Source: Symbiodinium natans
Taxonomy: Eukaryota; Sar; Dinophyceae; Suessiales; Symbiodiniaceae
NCBI GenBank assembly: GCA_905221605.1
Contig: CAJNDS010000959.1
Coordinates: forward strand, 1 to 35,000
Length of the DNA stretch: 35,000 nucleotides
Direction of reading: 5' to 3'
A model generated the notes under the pieces. That model was given only the letters and a program-made list of their open reading frames with translations, made no database searches and was not told the DNA's origin. Position numbers and translations under genes: made by a program. Position 1 is the stretch's first letter, and each line of letters starts with the position of its first letter. This document shows positions 10,211 through 19,509 of this stretch, in pieces.

Positions 10211-11002
10211 GTGCTTAAGATACTTCAGCGTGGGTTTGTGGAACCTTTCCGCGCAGAAAGTTGCGCAGAGGGGAAGAGAGAATGGAGGCGTCAAATGTGC
10301 AAATTCATCAAGCCACTTAGTGGCAATCAGAGGGTGAGCTGTTGCTTGGACAGAACTGGACGCGGCTGGCTCAGTAGTGCTGTTGCCAGTACAAGTTGTT
10401 TCGTCTTCTGGGAAGACTCTGAGAATGGCTGGCTGACAAAGGAGCAGCCAGACTCTTCCGGCAAGAGTGCAGCTCCTGCGCTGTGTATTGTGACAATCGG
10501 CATCCCACCGATTATCTTCATAGAGCAGCAAAAATCATCAGACAGTAAAAGCCTGCACGCAGAAAACCAACGAACGCTATGGTGGAATCATGTTAGGATT
10601 TCGTCTACCATGTATGGTGTGCTGATGTCCTGGGGTGCTGCTCTGTGCCGCTCGTTGCCCTATCCCCGGCGTTTTCAATTCCAAGTAATGGACGGACGTT
10701 TCACGAAGCATGTTTCAAAACATGCAAAGGCGAGTGCCATGAAGCGCCCGGCAGTTAGTCTTTGTCTGAACTAAGGAACCGATTAGCGTTGAGGGTTGGC
10801 CACATGTCGAGAGCAAGCTGGACATTCATTCAAAGCCTTCGCGCTCGGCACTGCCAAACCAGCAGACCAGAGCGATGGCGGAATAAGTTTGTGGCGCATC
10901 TGCTTTCAGGACCTTCTGGGCAGTGTTGTGGGCTGGGATGGTTTGGAGCCTGATAATCTCAGAGAGTGGGAAAGAGCAGTGTTTCCAGGCTTGCAGAGTT
11001 AA
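10211..11002 (+). CDS. Unassigned exon-like segments
   Basis: A 187-codon open stretch (10211-10774) includes FVFWEDSENGWLTKEQP followed by a hydrophobic ALCIVTIGIPPIIFIEQQ. A second segment (about 10885-11002) reads SLWRICFQDLLGSVVGWDGL and EPDNLREWERAVFPGLQ, which looks like genuine coding. It is followed in another frame by FPELPQLAHVASYQAAQQ. No family is recognised. These could be upstream exons of the glycosyltransferase gene or a separate gene. Confidence 0.3.
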
Positions 11003-11195
11003 TTTCCTGAGCTCCCGCAGCTTGCACACGTTGCCTCGTACCAAGCAGCTCAGCAACACCTTACTTCCCAGTTGTGAGCTTCCCAAAGCTATCCATCAGG
11101 CGTCATCTCAAATGATCCTGCTCGGCAGTAGAGCACCGATTAATCACCCTGCTTACTCAGGGGTGGGCATTGTGGCACATGGGGATCCATTTGAA

Positions 11196-11374
11196 TCAGG
11201 ATTTACAAATTGCACGCACAAGCCCAAGCGACTCAAACGGCTCAAGCAATGCTCTCTCCTGGAATTGCTCTCCATGTGGAGAGCGCTCCTCCGACTTGTG
11301 CTGGACATGGCAGGGATGGCGGGTATGGTGGGCATGGCGGGCATGGTGGGCCGGCTCTCACATGCAGCTGACCC
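11196..11374 (+). CDS. Exon-like segment with a Gly/His-rich repeat
   Basis: After an AATCAG acceptor (ending 11200) one frame reads QAQATQTAQAML and then GRDGGYGGHGGHGG, closing at a TGA near 11374. The glycine-histidine run is encoded by the 9-bp tandem repeat listed separately. It may be an N-terminal exon of the glycosyltransferase that follows about 190 bp downstream, but the splice link is not established. Confidence 0.3.
11307..11351. repeat. 9-bp tandem repeat, 5 units
   Basis: Five units of ATGG[CT][GA]GG[GCT] run in tandem. In one frame they encode Gly-Gly-His/Tyr/Asp. The period is three codons, as in the array at 3901, but the sequence is unrelated. Confidence 0.85.
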
Positions 11375-11559
11375 GCAGGAGGGCAACGGCCTCTGCTGGT
11401 ACAACAGACACTTGTCCACTTCATACTGTAGTGAGTGTGGTGAAGTGAAACTCACGAAGTCACGGAGGCCATTTGCTCCTCTCAGTACGTAGCTCATGGC
11501 ACTGAGGCAACAGGACTTACCTTCGATGCTGCATTGAAGCAGATCTTGCTTGCTGGCAG

Positions 11560-13238
11560 GGAATCTGGGTTACGGAGGAGCTTTGTTGCCATTCTTTGAC
11601 GGATCAGTACCAGCAATGCTTCGACAGCATTGAGCAGAACGTCCTGGTAAAGCTGCAAAAACTACGAGAGCTCCAACTTGAGGCCGAGGCAGCTGAGCTC
11701 GAGCATCATGTTTCGACCATACGCGAGCACATGTATCCTTATGAAGCGCTTGTGGCTCAACCAATGGCTATGTGGTCATATGCCTGCAGCGTGCCGGACT
11801 CCCCTTTGCTTTGGAGTGATTTCTGCGACTGCTGTGATCCTGTGGAGCCGTATTGTGAGGGAGAAGGGTTTCGAAGCCAAGAACTTCAAGAGCATGTTTG
11901 GCGGCTGTATGCCAGGTGCTGCTTTCCTGTTTACGCGCGGAAAAGTTGGGGTCCAGCAGATGCCGATCTTCAGAGGACCATTGAAGTCGCCTTGCAACCA
12001 ATGCGACCTCGCACGAGCATAATTCAGAAAGATGGTCCTGATCTGTCTTGGGGGATGGGGGGCACTCAGCTCGCGCGAGGTTGCTTGATCTCAATTCATC
12101 AGAATGCGACTGTTACAGCGTGTCCTGAGACCCATGCCTGTCAAGATTTCGACTGCTCCTATTTACGTGCGGTCCTGCTGGCGTTGCAGGTCATACAAGC
12201 CACTCGCCCACTTCCTGTCTTGGACTTCCTATTGAATGCCGGTGATGAAACGGTTGAAAACACGTTACCCGAAGCTCCAGTCTTCACTCGCACAGGGACA
12301 CGATGGACCTCCACGTTGGCATTGCCGTTCGAGTGGCAGCTGCACCCTGCACAATGTGTGCGTAAGCTGAGAGAGGGCATGCTGGCCCTGGAAAGGAGCC
12401 GGTGGGAGGAGCGAAGTTCTGCTCTTATATGGAGAGGCACGCACTCGAACCTTTGGGCTCCGGACTGCAAAGCCGCACCCGCGTCAAGAGATGAAGCTAT
12501 GATGGCCAGGTGTGTGACTCTACCAGCAGGTGAGCTAAGGGAATCCGTTTGGAACTTGAGCACGTGGCTGCAGTTGCCACGTGGGCGCCTCATTTGGCTT
12601 AGTAGGTTCGTACCCTTCATTGATGCAAAGTTCGTGGAGAGCCGAACTCTGCCGCCGATGTCCCCGGACTTGGAGCGCTTCCTGCGGGATGAAGGGCTCT
12701 TTGCGCCGTGGCTAAGTGCCGCCGAAGTTGAGCAGTACAAGTACCAAATTGCCATGGAGGGAAACAGTGCAACGGACCGCTTGACATGGCAGCTCTTCAT
12801 GGGATCGGTGGTTCTCATCCCAGACCAGCCGTGGCAGGTCATGGCGCCACTGAATATGTTGCAGCCGTGGATCCACTTTGTCCCAGTCTCGCGACCTGCC
12901 TGCAGCTTTACGAGAGAGCAATCAGCAGATGTCGTGTCGACCACACACACAGGCAACAAAACAACCAGACTGTTGAGTCCTGATTACTTACGATCCTCCA
13001 ATTCTCAGCACATGGATGGCCCAGCAGGTTCCTGTGACTTTCTGTGACTTCCTAGAAGGGAAGCTGCCGAAAAACTCGTGCTGTTGTTTGTCCATTATTT
13101 TTTTTGCATAGGCATAAGTGGATGAGGTACGACCTTAGTGACCTGATGGATCGACTGCAGTGGCTGATCTCGCACGATGCCGAAGCGAAAGTCATCGCTC
13201 AGAACGGCGTGGCATTCGCCCATCGCGGCTTGCCTTAA
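11560..13238 (+). CDS. CAP10/GT90-type glycosyltransferase (protein O-glucosyl/xylosyltransferase-like), 5'-partial
   Basis: The main exon is about 11560-12890, after acceptor GGCAG and with no ATG at its start. The last exon is 13127-13238, ending TAA. The intron 12891-13126 has a GC donor in phase 2, and the join gives FVPVS-YDLSDL. GT90/CAP10 landmarks appear in order: DFLLNAGDE (12219-12248), the SALIWRGTH box (12418-12447), IDAKFVES, then YKYQIAMEGN...DRLTWQLFMGSVVL and QPWIHFVPV (12736-12887). The C-terminal helix is DLMDRLQWLISHDAEAKVIA. In the animal POGLUT/KDELC and fungal CAP10 families this domain transfers glucose or xylose in the secretory pathway; donor and acceptor here are unknown. 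The start of the exon is Cys-rich (ELCCHSL, QQCFDS). A signal peptide would lie in unassigned upstream exons. Confidence 0.82.
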
Positions 13239-13277
13239 GCCATTTAAGCCAGCTGCCTGTCGAAGAGCCATCTTTGG

Positions 13278-13298
13278 GTGTGTGTGTGTGTGTGTGTG
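13278..13298. repeat. (GT)n microsatellite
   Basis: A run of alternating G and T, 21 nt long, lies about 40 bp downstream of the glycosyltransferase stop codon. Confidence 0.95.
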
Positions 13299-13485
13299 AA
13301 CTTCGTTTGTGAGCGTTTCTTTTGTATTATTTTGCAAAGATCAGGTAGAGAGAGTCTCCTCGAAGCAAGTCAAGAAACTACCGACAGCTGCAGCCGACAA
13401 GACCCTTCTCGCTCAGGGCCGAGAAGAAAACCAACCACAGAAACGTCGCCCTTGTTTGTATCCGCACGCACCTTTGGCAACACCG

Positions 13486-13519
13486 GGAGGAGAGGGAGGA
13501 GAGGGAGGAGAGGGAGGAG
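13486..13519. repeat. 9-bp GGAGGAGAG tandem repeat
   Basis: Three full units of GGAGGAGAG and a partial fourth. In one + frame it reads Gly-Glu-Gly, in another Arg-Arg-Gly. No surrounding gene is supported. It is the third 9-bp array in the window, unrelated in sequence to the other two. Confidence 0.9.
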
Positions 13520-14914
13520 CCGGTTGGCACCCTGCAGGTAGCTTCGGAACTGATGTTCCCAAAAAGTCACTGGTGCCTCTTTGGTATTCTTTGTGACTTG
13601 TGACCCTGCTGTGCCACCCTTGTGTGATGGCCTGCTTTAGCAACATGCTGCAGTCAGAGCCCGAAGTCAAAACTTTCGTCTTGTGATGCTTGAAACCCAG
13701 CTCCTTTTGCCCAGACCGGCACAGCAGTAGTTGTATGTCTACTCTTGTCGAAGCTGGTCTTGGTCACTGGGTTTGGTGCCGCATTCGCACATTTTGTGGG
13801 GCCCCAGCTACACTATATGAAAAAATGTGCACGTTCTTGGCTAGACGTTTGTAGCAGCGTCTATTCGGGGAACCACTTGTTGTTCTGACATTCGCACAGT
13901 CGCTGTGCCATTTTTGGCATATCCTGCTCGTGCCGAGTCACACCTGTTTTGCGCAGCATATCGCAGCATCCTGCTGGGGCAAGCAAGTTTGGTCCCGACC
14001 GTGACAAATCGTTATGTTTTCGGCCTCTAGTTGTACAGTCTGAGCTCGAGGCTGCTTTGCAACTTACCGTTCCATCTGAAGAGAAATGAGCGTGGACTCC
14101 GATCTTGAAGGAAGTAACTCCATAGAGTCACTGTCTGTGCATTTCGCGCCCAGGTCACTTGACGTGCGGCTTGGCTGTTGGCATAAGCGGGCTGCCGCCG
14201 GCTGCTGTTCATTCTTGTGATAGCTGACGGCTTTGCAGCTGTTGAGTGATTGTACAGCTGTGGCCTAGCCTTGTCCACAGCGAGTTCAGTTCATCCCACC
14301 TAGTTCGCGCAAGTTCCAGTTTTGCATTTAATTGGGTCATTGGGCCTAGGCGACGACTACATCCATTACGTGGACCGTTTGTTGCGTGCGCTCCTGGACA
14401 TGCAAAGACTCGAAGATGGTGTTTTCATTGGGACCAAGTTCTGGGTGTGATTCGTAAGATTTCCTTCCATTGGAGCACACATGCTCCTCTCACGTGGATT
14501 TTTTGTTTTTGTAGTGGGCATTGTCGTTTGTGCGGCATGGAGATCTGAGGTATGCCCAGAAGTTGCAAAGCTGAGCCACAGCAATGAAGTCGCCCCGTTG
14601 CAAGGAACTTTATTCAGCGGTGTGTGATATGCGTCTTGAGTGGCTTCGCAAAAAGACTCGAACATACGAGCCGGAGAGATGCTGGCGCGGTACAGACACA
14701 TATCCGAAATCGCACAGGAGCAGACATCATGGAGGACCGTTGCAGTAAGTGGATGTACAGGACAGTCGACTGCAAGCCTCCATGGGCTCAAGACTGTGAC
14801 GAGCTGTGTTGTGCCCCAGCCTGTCGAGCCATGACAAAGGCGGCGACGCGTAGCACATCGTATCGCAGTGGACGTGTTCGTTAGCATGATGCCTGAAGTA
14901 GTTTTTCCTACAGC

Positions 14915-14947
14915 ATGCTTGCTTTCCTCGGAGTGCGTTCTTCGAAG
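14915..14947 (+). CDS. Candidate first coding exon of tandem gene copy A
   Basis: ATG followed by ten codons (MLAFLGVRSSK) ends exactly at a GT donor (GTAGGA) in phase 0. That is the phase needed to join the exon at 15025, and it would give a protein of about 91 residues. I could not find a matching first exon for copy B, so this assignment is tentative. A non-coding or trans-spliced leader arrangement is equally possible. Confidence 0.35.
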
Positions 14948-15024
14948 GTAGGACAATACATGAGTTATCGCAACTATAGTTTCCAACTCATCGAGATCGC
15001 AGTGCTTTCAGAGTTTCAGCGCAG

Positions 15025-16246
15025 GCGGTGTACTACAAGCTTTGGGCATCCACCGCCGCCTGGACCCAGCGAAGCAACTACGGCTGGTACCAGGTGCGAG
15101 CACAGTGTGAGCGCTTTCCGAGGAGTGAACTCCCGTAGCCACTTAGTGCCCCAGTGTAAGACACGGCGAACTGTTTTCTTTGCGAGTTGCATGCATGAGT
15201 GCTCTCTGCTTGAGCCACGCTGACGGTTCCATTCCCTTCCTAGCCTGAGAGCACTGGATGTGGGAGGGGGACGATTTTGGAAGAAGTTGCTACTACAGCG
15301 AATCTTTTTTTCGGTCTTGTCACGGACCTGTGTGTGCTTTCGTTGGAGGGTGGGAGTCAGTCTTGGTGGGATGTGGTGGGGTGAGGCGCCCATTGCATTG
15401 AGGCTCGGGTAGAACCTCAACCTCGGCTGTGCGCTGACTTGTTCAGGTTTGGTCTCGCATGGTTCCCTGGGGAGCTTATGTCTGGTCCTGAGAATTTTCG
15501 AATGTCATCCCGCCAGATATGCGGGCTGCCCTTCAGGGAGAGCCTGTCGGTGTTGAGGTGGCCGCCCCAACGGCTGCTTGGTACAGCTTCGGCCCACGGC
15601 TCAAGAGCACCAGTGCCACACCATTGTTCTGCACTGCTCCCCTCGCGTTTCTGGCGTTTCTCAAACTTTTGTGCATGTTGCCTGAACTTTGAACTCTCCC
15701 GAATCTGACCTTCCTCACCTTCATGTCCGCTCTCAGGCTGGTGGAGCGACGAGTGGAAGAAGATCTTGACGCTGGGCATCTATGAGCCAAAGCCTTGAGC
15801 CGCTTAGGGGGCCCTACATTATCCTACATGTTACTTTTTGCTACTTGCAGGATGGCCTCTGAAGCAGAGGGCCTCCTCGGCACTGTCTCTCTCTGCAAGC
15901 CGTGCAGTTCAGGCCTCCCTCCATTCATTGGGACTATGTCATGACAGTGCCGTCCCGAGATGTGTTCATTTGCTTGAGACACCAGTTCAGCAGTGCCGCA
16001 CTTCCAAGAACATGCGCTCCGATTTCGTTAAGTACCATGCGCAGTGACGGGCTCAGACTGCGAAACTGGGATAAACTGCACGGTCGCTTGACAGGTTATG
16101 TCCGTACAGGAACTGATTGATAGTGCTCATGCGCTAAGCAGAAGCAGCCAAGTCAGTACGGTTCGGCTCTGTCGGCCTCCGGAAAGGTTTCGTTCTGGTC
16201 CTTTTTTCGAAGACTCTACAGGTACCCGGGCATTCCCTACAAGTGA
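15025..16246 (+). CDS. Tandem gene copy A: small aromatic-rich protein, 7 exons
   Basis: Exons are 15025-15093, 15447-15479, 15558-15591, 15737-15785, 15913-15946, 16009-16040 and 16222-16246. Together they encode 80 residues ending ...HAYPGIPYK and TGA. All phases fit. Donors in order are GT, GT, GC, GC, GT, GC. Peptide blocks are AVYYKLWAS...NYGWYQ, VWSRMVPWGAY, VAAPTAAWYSFG, WWSDEWKKILTLGIYE, PPSIHWDYVMT and NMRSDFVKYHA. The product is very rich in Trp and Tyr, slightly basic, and has no clear membrane helix. I do not recognise the family. A small lineage-specific organelle-complex subunit would fit its size and conservation, but that is speculation. The same seven exons recur in the same order about 1.8 kb downstream with an identical predicted protein, which is the main evidence that this is a real gene. 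Confidence 0.82.
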
Positions 16247-16482
16247 GGGGCCCTGCTGATGTGTTTGACATGTGCCACGCTTGGTTTCCGAGACCAGTTG
16301 TGCATAGCTGAAGCTCCTGCGGACAAACAGAAGAGAAGAGCTCTGAGTCCGCGTCGCGTGGGCCGCGCTTTGGCCGCTCTTGGGCCTTGTGTCTGAAGCA
16401 GCTGACATCCGCAGCCAGTGGCTCAAAAGTTGAAGGGAGGGCTCTGGTACAATGACGAAGGCGATCGATGCCGACGATGTGT

Positions 16483-16528
16483 AATTGTAAACGCTTGCGC
16501 GCGCCGCCTCGGCAACCCGGCCCGATGC
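16483..16528. repeat. Dispersed element, copy 1 (second copy at 29831)
   Basis: The segment shares AAACGCTTGCGC, GCCTCGGC and GGCCCGATGC, in the same order and nearly the same spacing, with 29831-29877. Between the blocks the sequences differ. It lies between the two tandem gene copies. Confidence 0.45.
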
Positions 16529-16818
16529 TGAAAGTCCTATGTCGCGTCGTGGTGCAACACCACGCAGTGTCATGAGTTCAGGAGGTAGGAGGCCGCAGGG
16601 GTGCAAGGAGGGGGGTTACGGGTTCACAAGGGTGTGGACCCCCCCAAAAACAACCACGGTTTGGGCAGGTCCTTCAAGAGCGGGGGGGTGGCGGGAAGGC
16701 GGGAAGGAGACCAGAACTGCCTCTTCTGGACGCCGAGGCGAACATACGCCTGCTGTGAGCTACCAGTGGCCGTGTTGTGTTTGACGCTGAGACTTGACCT
16801 CTCCCATTGGTGCTTCAG

Positions 16819-18057
16819 GCCGTCTACTACAAGCTCTGGGCATCCACAGCTGCGTGGACGCAGCGCAGCAACTATGGCTGGTACCAGGTAGGAGATGGGA
16901 GGTCTACGCGCGCGGCTTCAAATTTTCTTTCATGGTGTTGAGAGGTCTGGTCTCGGATGGTCCCCTGGGGCGCTTATGCCAAGTCCTGAGAGAGTTTGCG
17001 CAGCCGGCCGAAGGAGCGCAATGACTTCGGTACAAGAGAGACCTCTCTGATTGATCTTAGGAGGAGCTTAGAAACTAGAGCTCCCAATAGCCCTTCATAT
17101 CCTTTAACTATAATATGTAGGGCCGTTACTGTAGTTTAGGGTCTGTTCCTTAAATAAAGGGCATATATTGGGCTCACTTAGGCAATGTAGACCAGAGTCC
17201 TTGTTTGAGGTAGCAGCACCGACAGCTGCCTGGTACAGCTTCGGCGCGGGTCCAAGTTGGCTTGGCCATGTTTTCAGGGCTCGACGTGCAGCCATGCGGG
17301 GTTTTTTTGCGTTCGTATGATTCTGCTTTGCCACGCGGTCTGACGGTCAAGTTTTGCGGCTAAGCGTGCTGCGGTGGTGAGTCAGGATGGTGGAGCGATG
17401 AATGGAAGAAGATCCTGACTCTGGGCATCTATGAGTCTGGGCCTTCTCAACCCGAATACAAAGAGTCAGCTCTTGTATTGGGTCCATTGGGCTTAATCCG
17501 GCCCCAACCTCTACAGTGACCCTCAGCCCCACACATCCCCAGACCCACTGGACCCATTGGTACAAGGTCACCTCCCCACCCGCCAGATCCCACCAGCATT
17601 ATTTATTTTGTTACGTTGTGACCCCTGTGCTGCCACTTGTACCAGTGTACTCTGACAACACCTGTCATCATTGTTGATGTTTGGTTTTCTTCTTTCGGGA
17701 TGATGCTTCACTCGGGTGGGCGAAGAAGCTCCGATCCTGCGCCAAACTTTTCTTCATGCGAGCCTGAGGCCTCCATCCATCCACTGGGACTACGTCATGA
17801 CGGCCTCAGCCTCGATGGTTCAAGGATGTTCTCAAGAATACGCTCCCGAAAACAGAGAGAACCAAAGGCAAAGGCAGTTGCAGGCCCCAAGAGAAGCTGC
17901 TGAGTGTCCCAGTTGCCCATCCCCGGCACGCTAAGAACATGCGCTCCGACTTCGTGAAGTATCATGCGCAGTGACCGCCTCGGCAGCTTGGGGTGAGCCG
18001 CGGTCAAGCGGGTAGCCCATGTGTTGGCTGAGGTACCCTGGCATCCCTTACAAGTGA
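16819..18057 (+). CDS. Tandem gene copy B: same small aromatic-rich protein, 7 exons
   Basis: Exons are 16819-16887, 16945-16977, 17210-17243, 17396-17444 region start with coding end at 17434, 17769-17802, 17936-17967 and 18033-18057; the fourth exon is therefore 17396-17434 plus its split Glu codon completed by exon 5. The 80 encoded residues are identical to copy A. By my codon-by-codon comparison 35 codons differ and all differences are synonymous. Donors in order are GT, GC, GC, GT, GC, GC, so introns 2, 4 and 5 use the other dinucleotide from copy A. Intron sequences look unrelated between copies. Lengths also differ, for example intron 2 is 78 nt in A and 232 nt in B. No first exon with an ATG was identified for this copy. 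It may lie between 16247 and 16818, or the copy may be transcribed together with A. Confidence 0.8.
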
Positions 18058-18209
18058 CAAAGTGAGAGAAGGTGCCCCAGCGTCTATTTCTCCCTAGGTC
18101 TTTTTGAAGCCTAGTGGTTTGTTTGCAGAAGGAGGATGGGAGAGCCAGGCGCAATGAAAAGTCACGCATAGCTTGCGATGGCGGGCACAGCTCATGCTTT
18201 TTTTTACAG

Positions 18210-18650
18210 GTGGCATACGGCGACTCTGCAGATTCCTGCTTGTATGCACCCTGGCTCAACTTGTGTGCTCCAGCGGGGCAGTGGGCTCCCCAAGGGGCGG
18301 CGCTTGAGGTGGGCCATGTTCTTCAAATCATTGCTGTGCTTGTTGTGAGTGCATGCAAACATCTTTTCCTCTCCGGGCTTGGGGGTTTATGCGCAGGTGC
18401 TTCTGTTGGCTGGTTGCATGTGTACATGTATAATGCACCTGAAGCAGGCCCGCTCTCTGGCCATCGCCCCCACCACCTGGGACTCCGTCGCCAGGCGAGC
18501 CCCGGTGCGTGCTTTCCATGAGCGCTGCATGTGGAGTTCGGCTGTGATTAGGATCCAAAGCCTGCGATTACCTGGGGTCAGGCTCCGACTCAATGTGGCT
18601 CGTGCGACTTCTGCTCGCACGCCTGGCCTGGGCTTGAGTGGTAAGGGTCA
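18210..18650 (+). CDS. Unassigned exon-like segment
   Basis: A T-rich tract and ACAG acceptor (18200-18209) precede an open frame reading VAYGDSADSCLYAPWLNLC, then a hydrophobic HVLQIIAVLVV. Further open sequence continues in two frames to about 18650. The start has the look of an exon, but no partner exon or family is evident. Confidence 0.25.
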
Positions 18651-18659
18651 GTGATCAAC

Positions 18660-19509
18660 TCGTGGTCTCTGGCAAGACCTTGGCACAGTTGTAACGCTGA
18701 AGCTCACTGCTACCGCGGTACGGAGTGAGCAGCGCATTGAGTTCACCGCCTTGGTGAGAAAAAAGACAAGAGGAGCACCTCTCGTCGACAGCAGAGAGAT
18801 GCAGAGAGCCGGAGAGAGCTGTGTAGTAATCATAGTAATTTGGGGTACTGTACTGTGCTGTGTTGGGTCCTTGGTGGCAGGTCGCGCTGCTCTCTTCCAC
18901 GCAGGGCGCCCTTCTGAAAGGTCGCCCCACATGCCTGTCAGGTATGCTCGCTCGATCTCGCTCTGCATGCTTGTGATCGCTCGGCTTGTGCAGTGTCAGC
19001 AGCTTGCAGTGGGCACGCCGCTCATGTCCCCATTGCACCAAGCTGTGGGTCACAAAATTCAGAATTCAAACAAAGTCAGGAGGAAGCAGTTTGCGAAGCA
19101 AAGCACGGAGAACAACGTCCAAAGTCGGACACCACCATGAGGACCCTCGGCTGCATTCTGACAGAGCGGCCCCAAGACATCCCAAGACCGGCTTAAGCTG
19201 GGTTCAACTCCCGGGTTCGGTGAGGCGCTGCTTTTCAACAAGCACGCGATCAAGCCGCAGCCGCAGCCTGCTTTCCTGCCACAAACCTCCCTTCATTCGA
19301 GTGCGGACTTGAAGAGTGGACAACTCTTTGAGGTCCAACCGTGCACATAGGCACATGGGCGAGATGTCTACCGAGGCTTCGGAGGGAAAGTTTTGTGGCC
19401 AGAGCCAGAACTTTTTTTGAGTCGTCGAACATCGAACACTCACTGAAGGTTGAACTCTGAACACCAGGAATTATGGTTCGACAGTTGTTGATCGCCCTTT
19501 GTCTTGCAG
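18660..19509. other. Spacer or upstream introns of the protease gene
   Basis: The first recognised protease exon starts at 19510 in phase 0 after a spliced acceptor, so signal-peptide and propeptide exons should lie here or further upstream. I could not identify them. Frames such as 18986-19312 are open without motifs. Confidence 0.35.

Larger units (their letters stand above)
13239..14914. other. Spacer with microsatellites, no supported gene
   Basis: The stretch contains a (TG)n tract and a GGA-rich 9-bp array (listed separately). Open stretches on either strand, including 14366-14986 on the - strand, carry no recognisable motif and are treated as chance. Confidence 0.4.

Noticed and set aside
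11596-11598. TTG as start codon of the glycosyltransferase
   Set aside because: The frame continues upstream to an acceptor at 11559, and a TTG start is unlikely in a nuclear gene, so the exon is 5'-partial.
12159-12959. 266-codon open frame on the - strand
   Set aside because: It lies opposite the glycosyltransferase exon, whose + strand frame carries clear family motifs, so it is a shadow.
14366-14986. 206-codon open frame on the - strand
   Set aside because: No motif, no splice-consistent partner, and average composition. It would also be the only - strand gene in the block.
15134-15155. Spliced-leader-like CCGTAGCCA
   Set aside because: Only the first nine bases fit the dinoflagellate spliced leader, the remainder diverges, and it lies inside intron 1 of copy A. 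A similar weak match near 18011-18032 was rejected for the same reason.
16041-16049. TGA directly after GCGCAG as the stop of copy A (same in copy B near 17968)
   Set aside because: Using GC at 16041 as a donor joins in phase to a conserved final exon YPGIPYK present in both copies with synonymous differences, so the apparent stop is intronic.
19199-19226. tRNA-like B-box (GGTTCAACTCC) with a possible T-stem
   Set aside because: No A-box, anticodon arm or matching acceptor stem is found at the right distance upstream.
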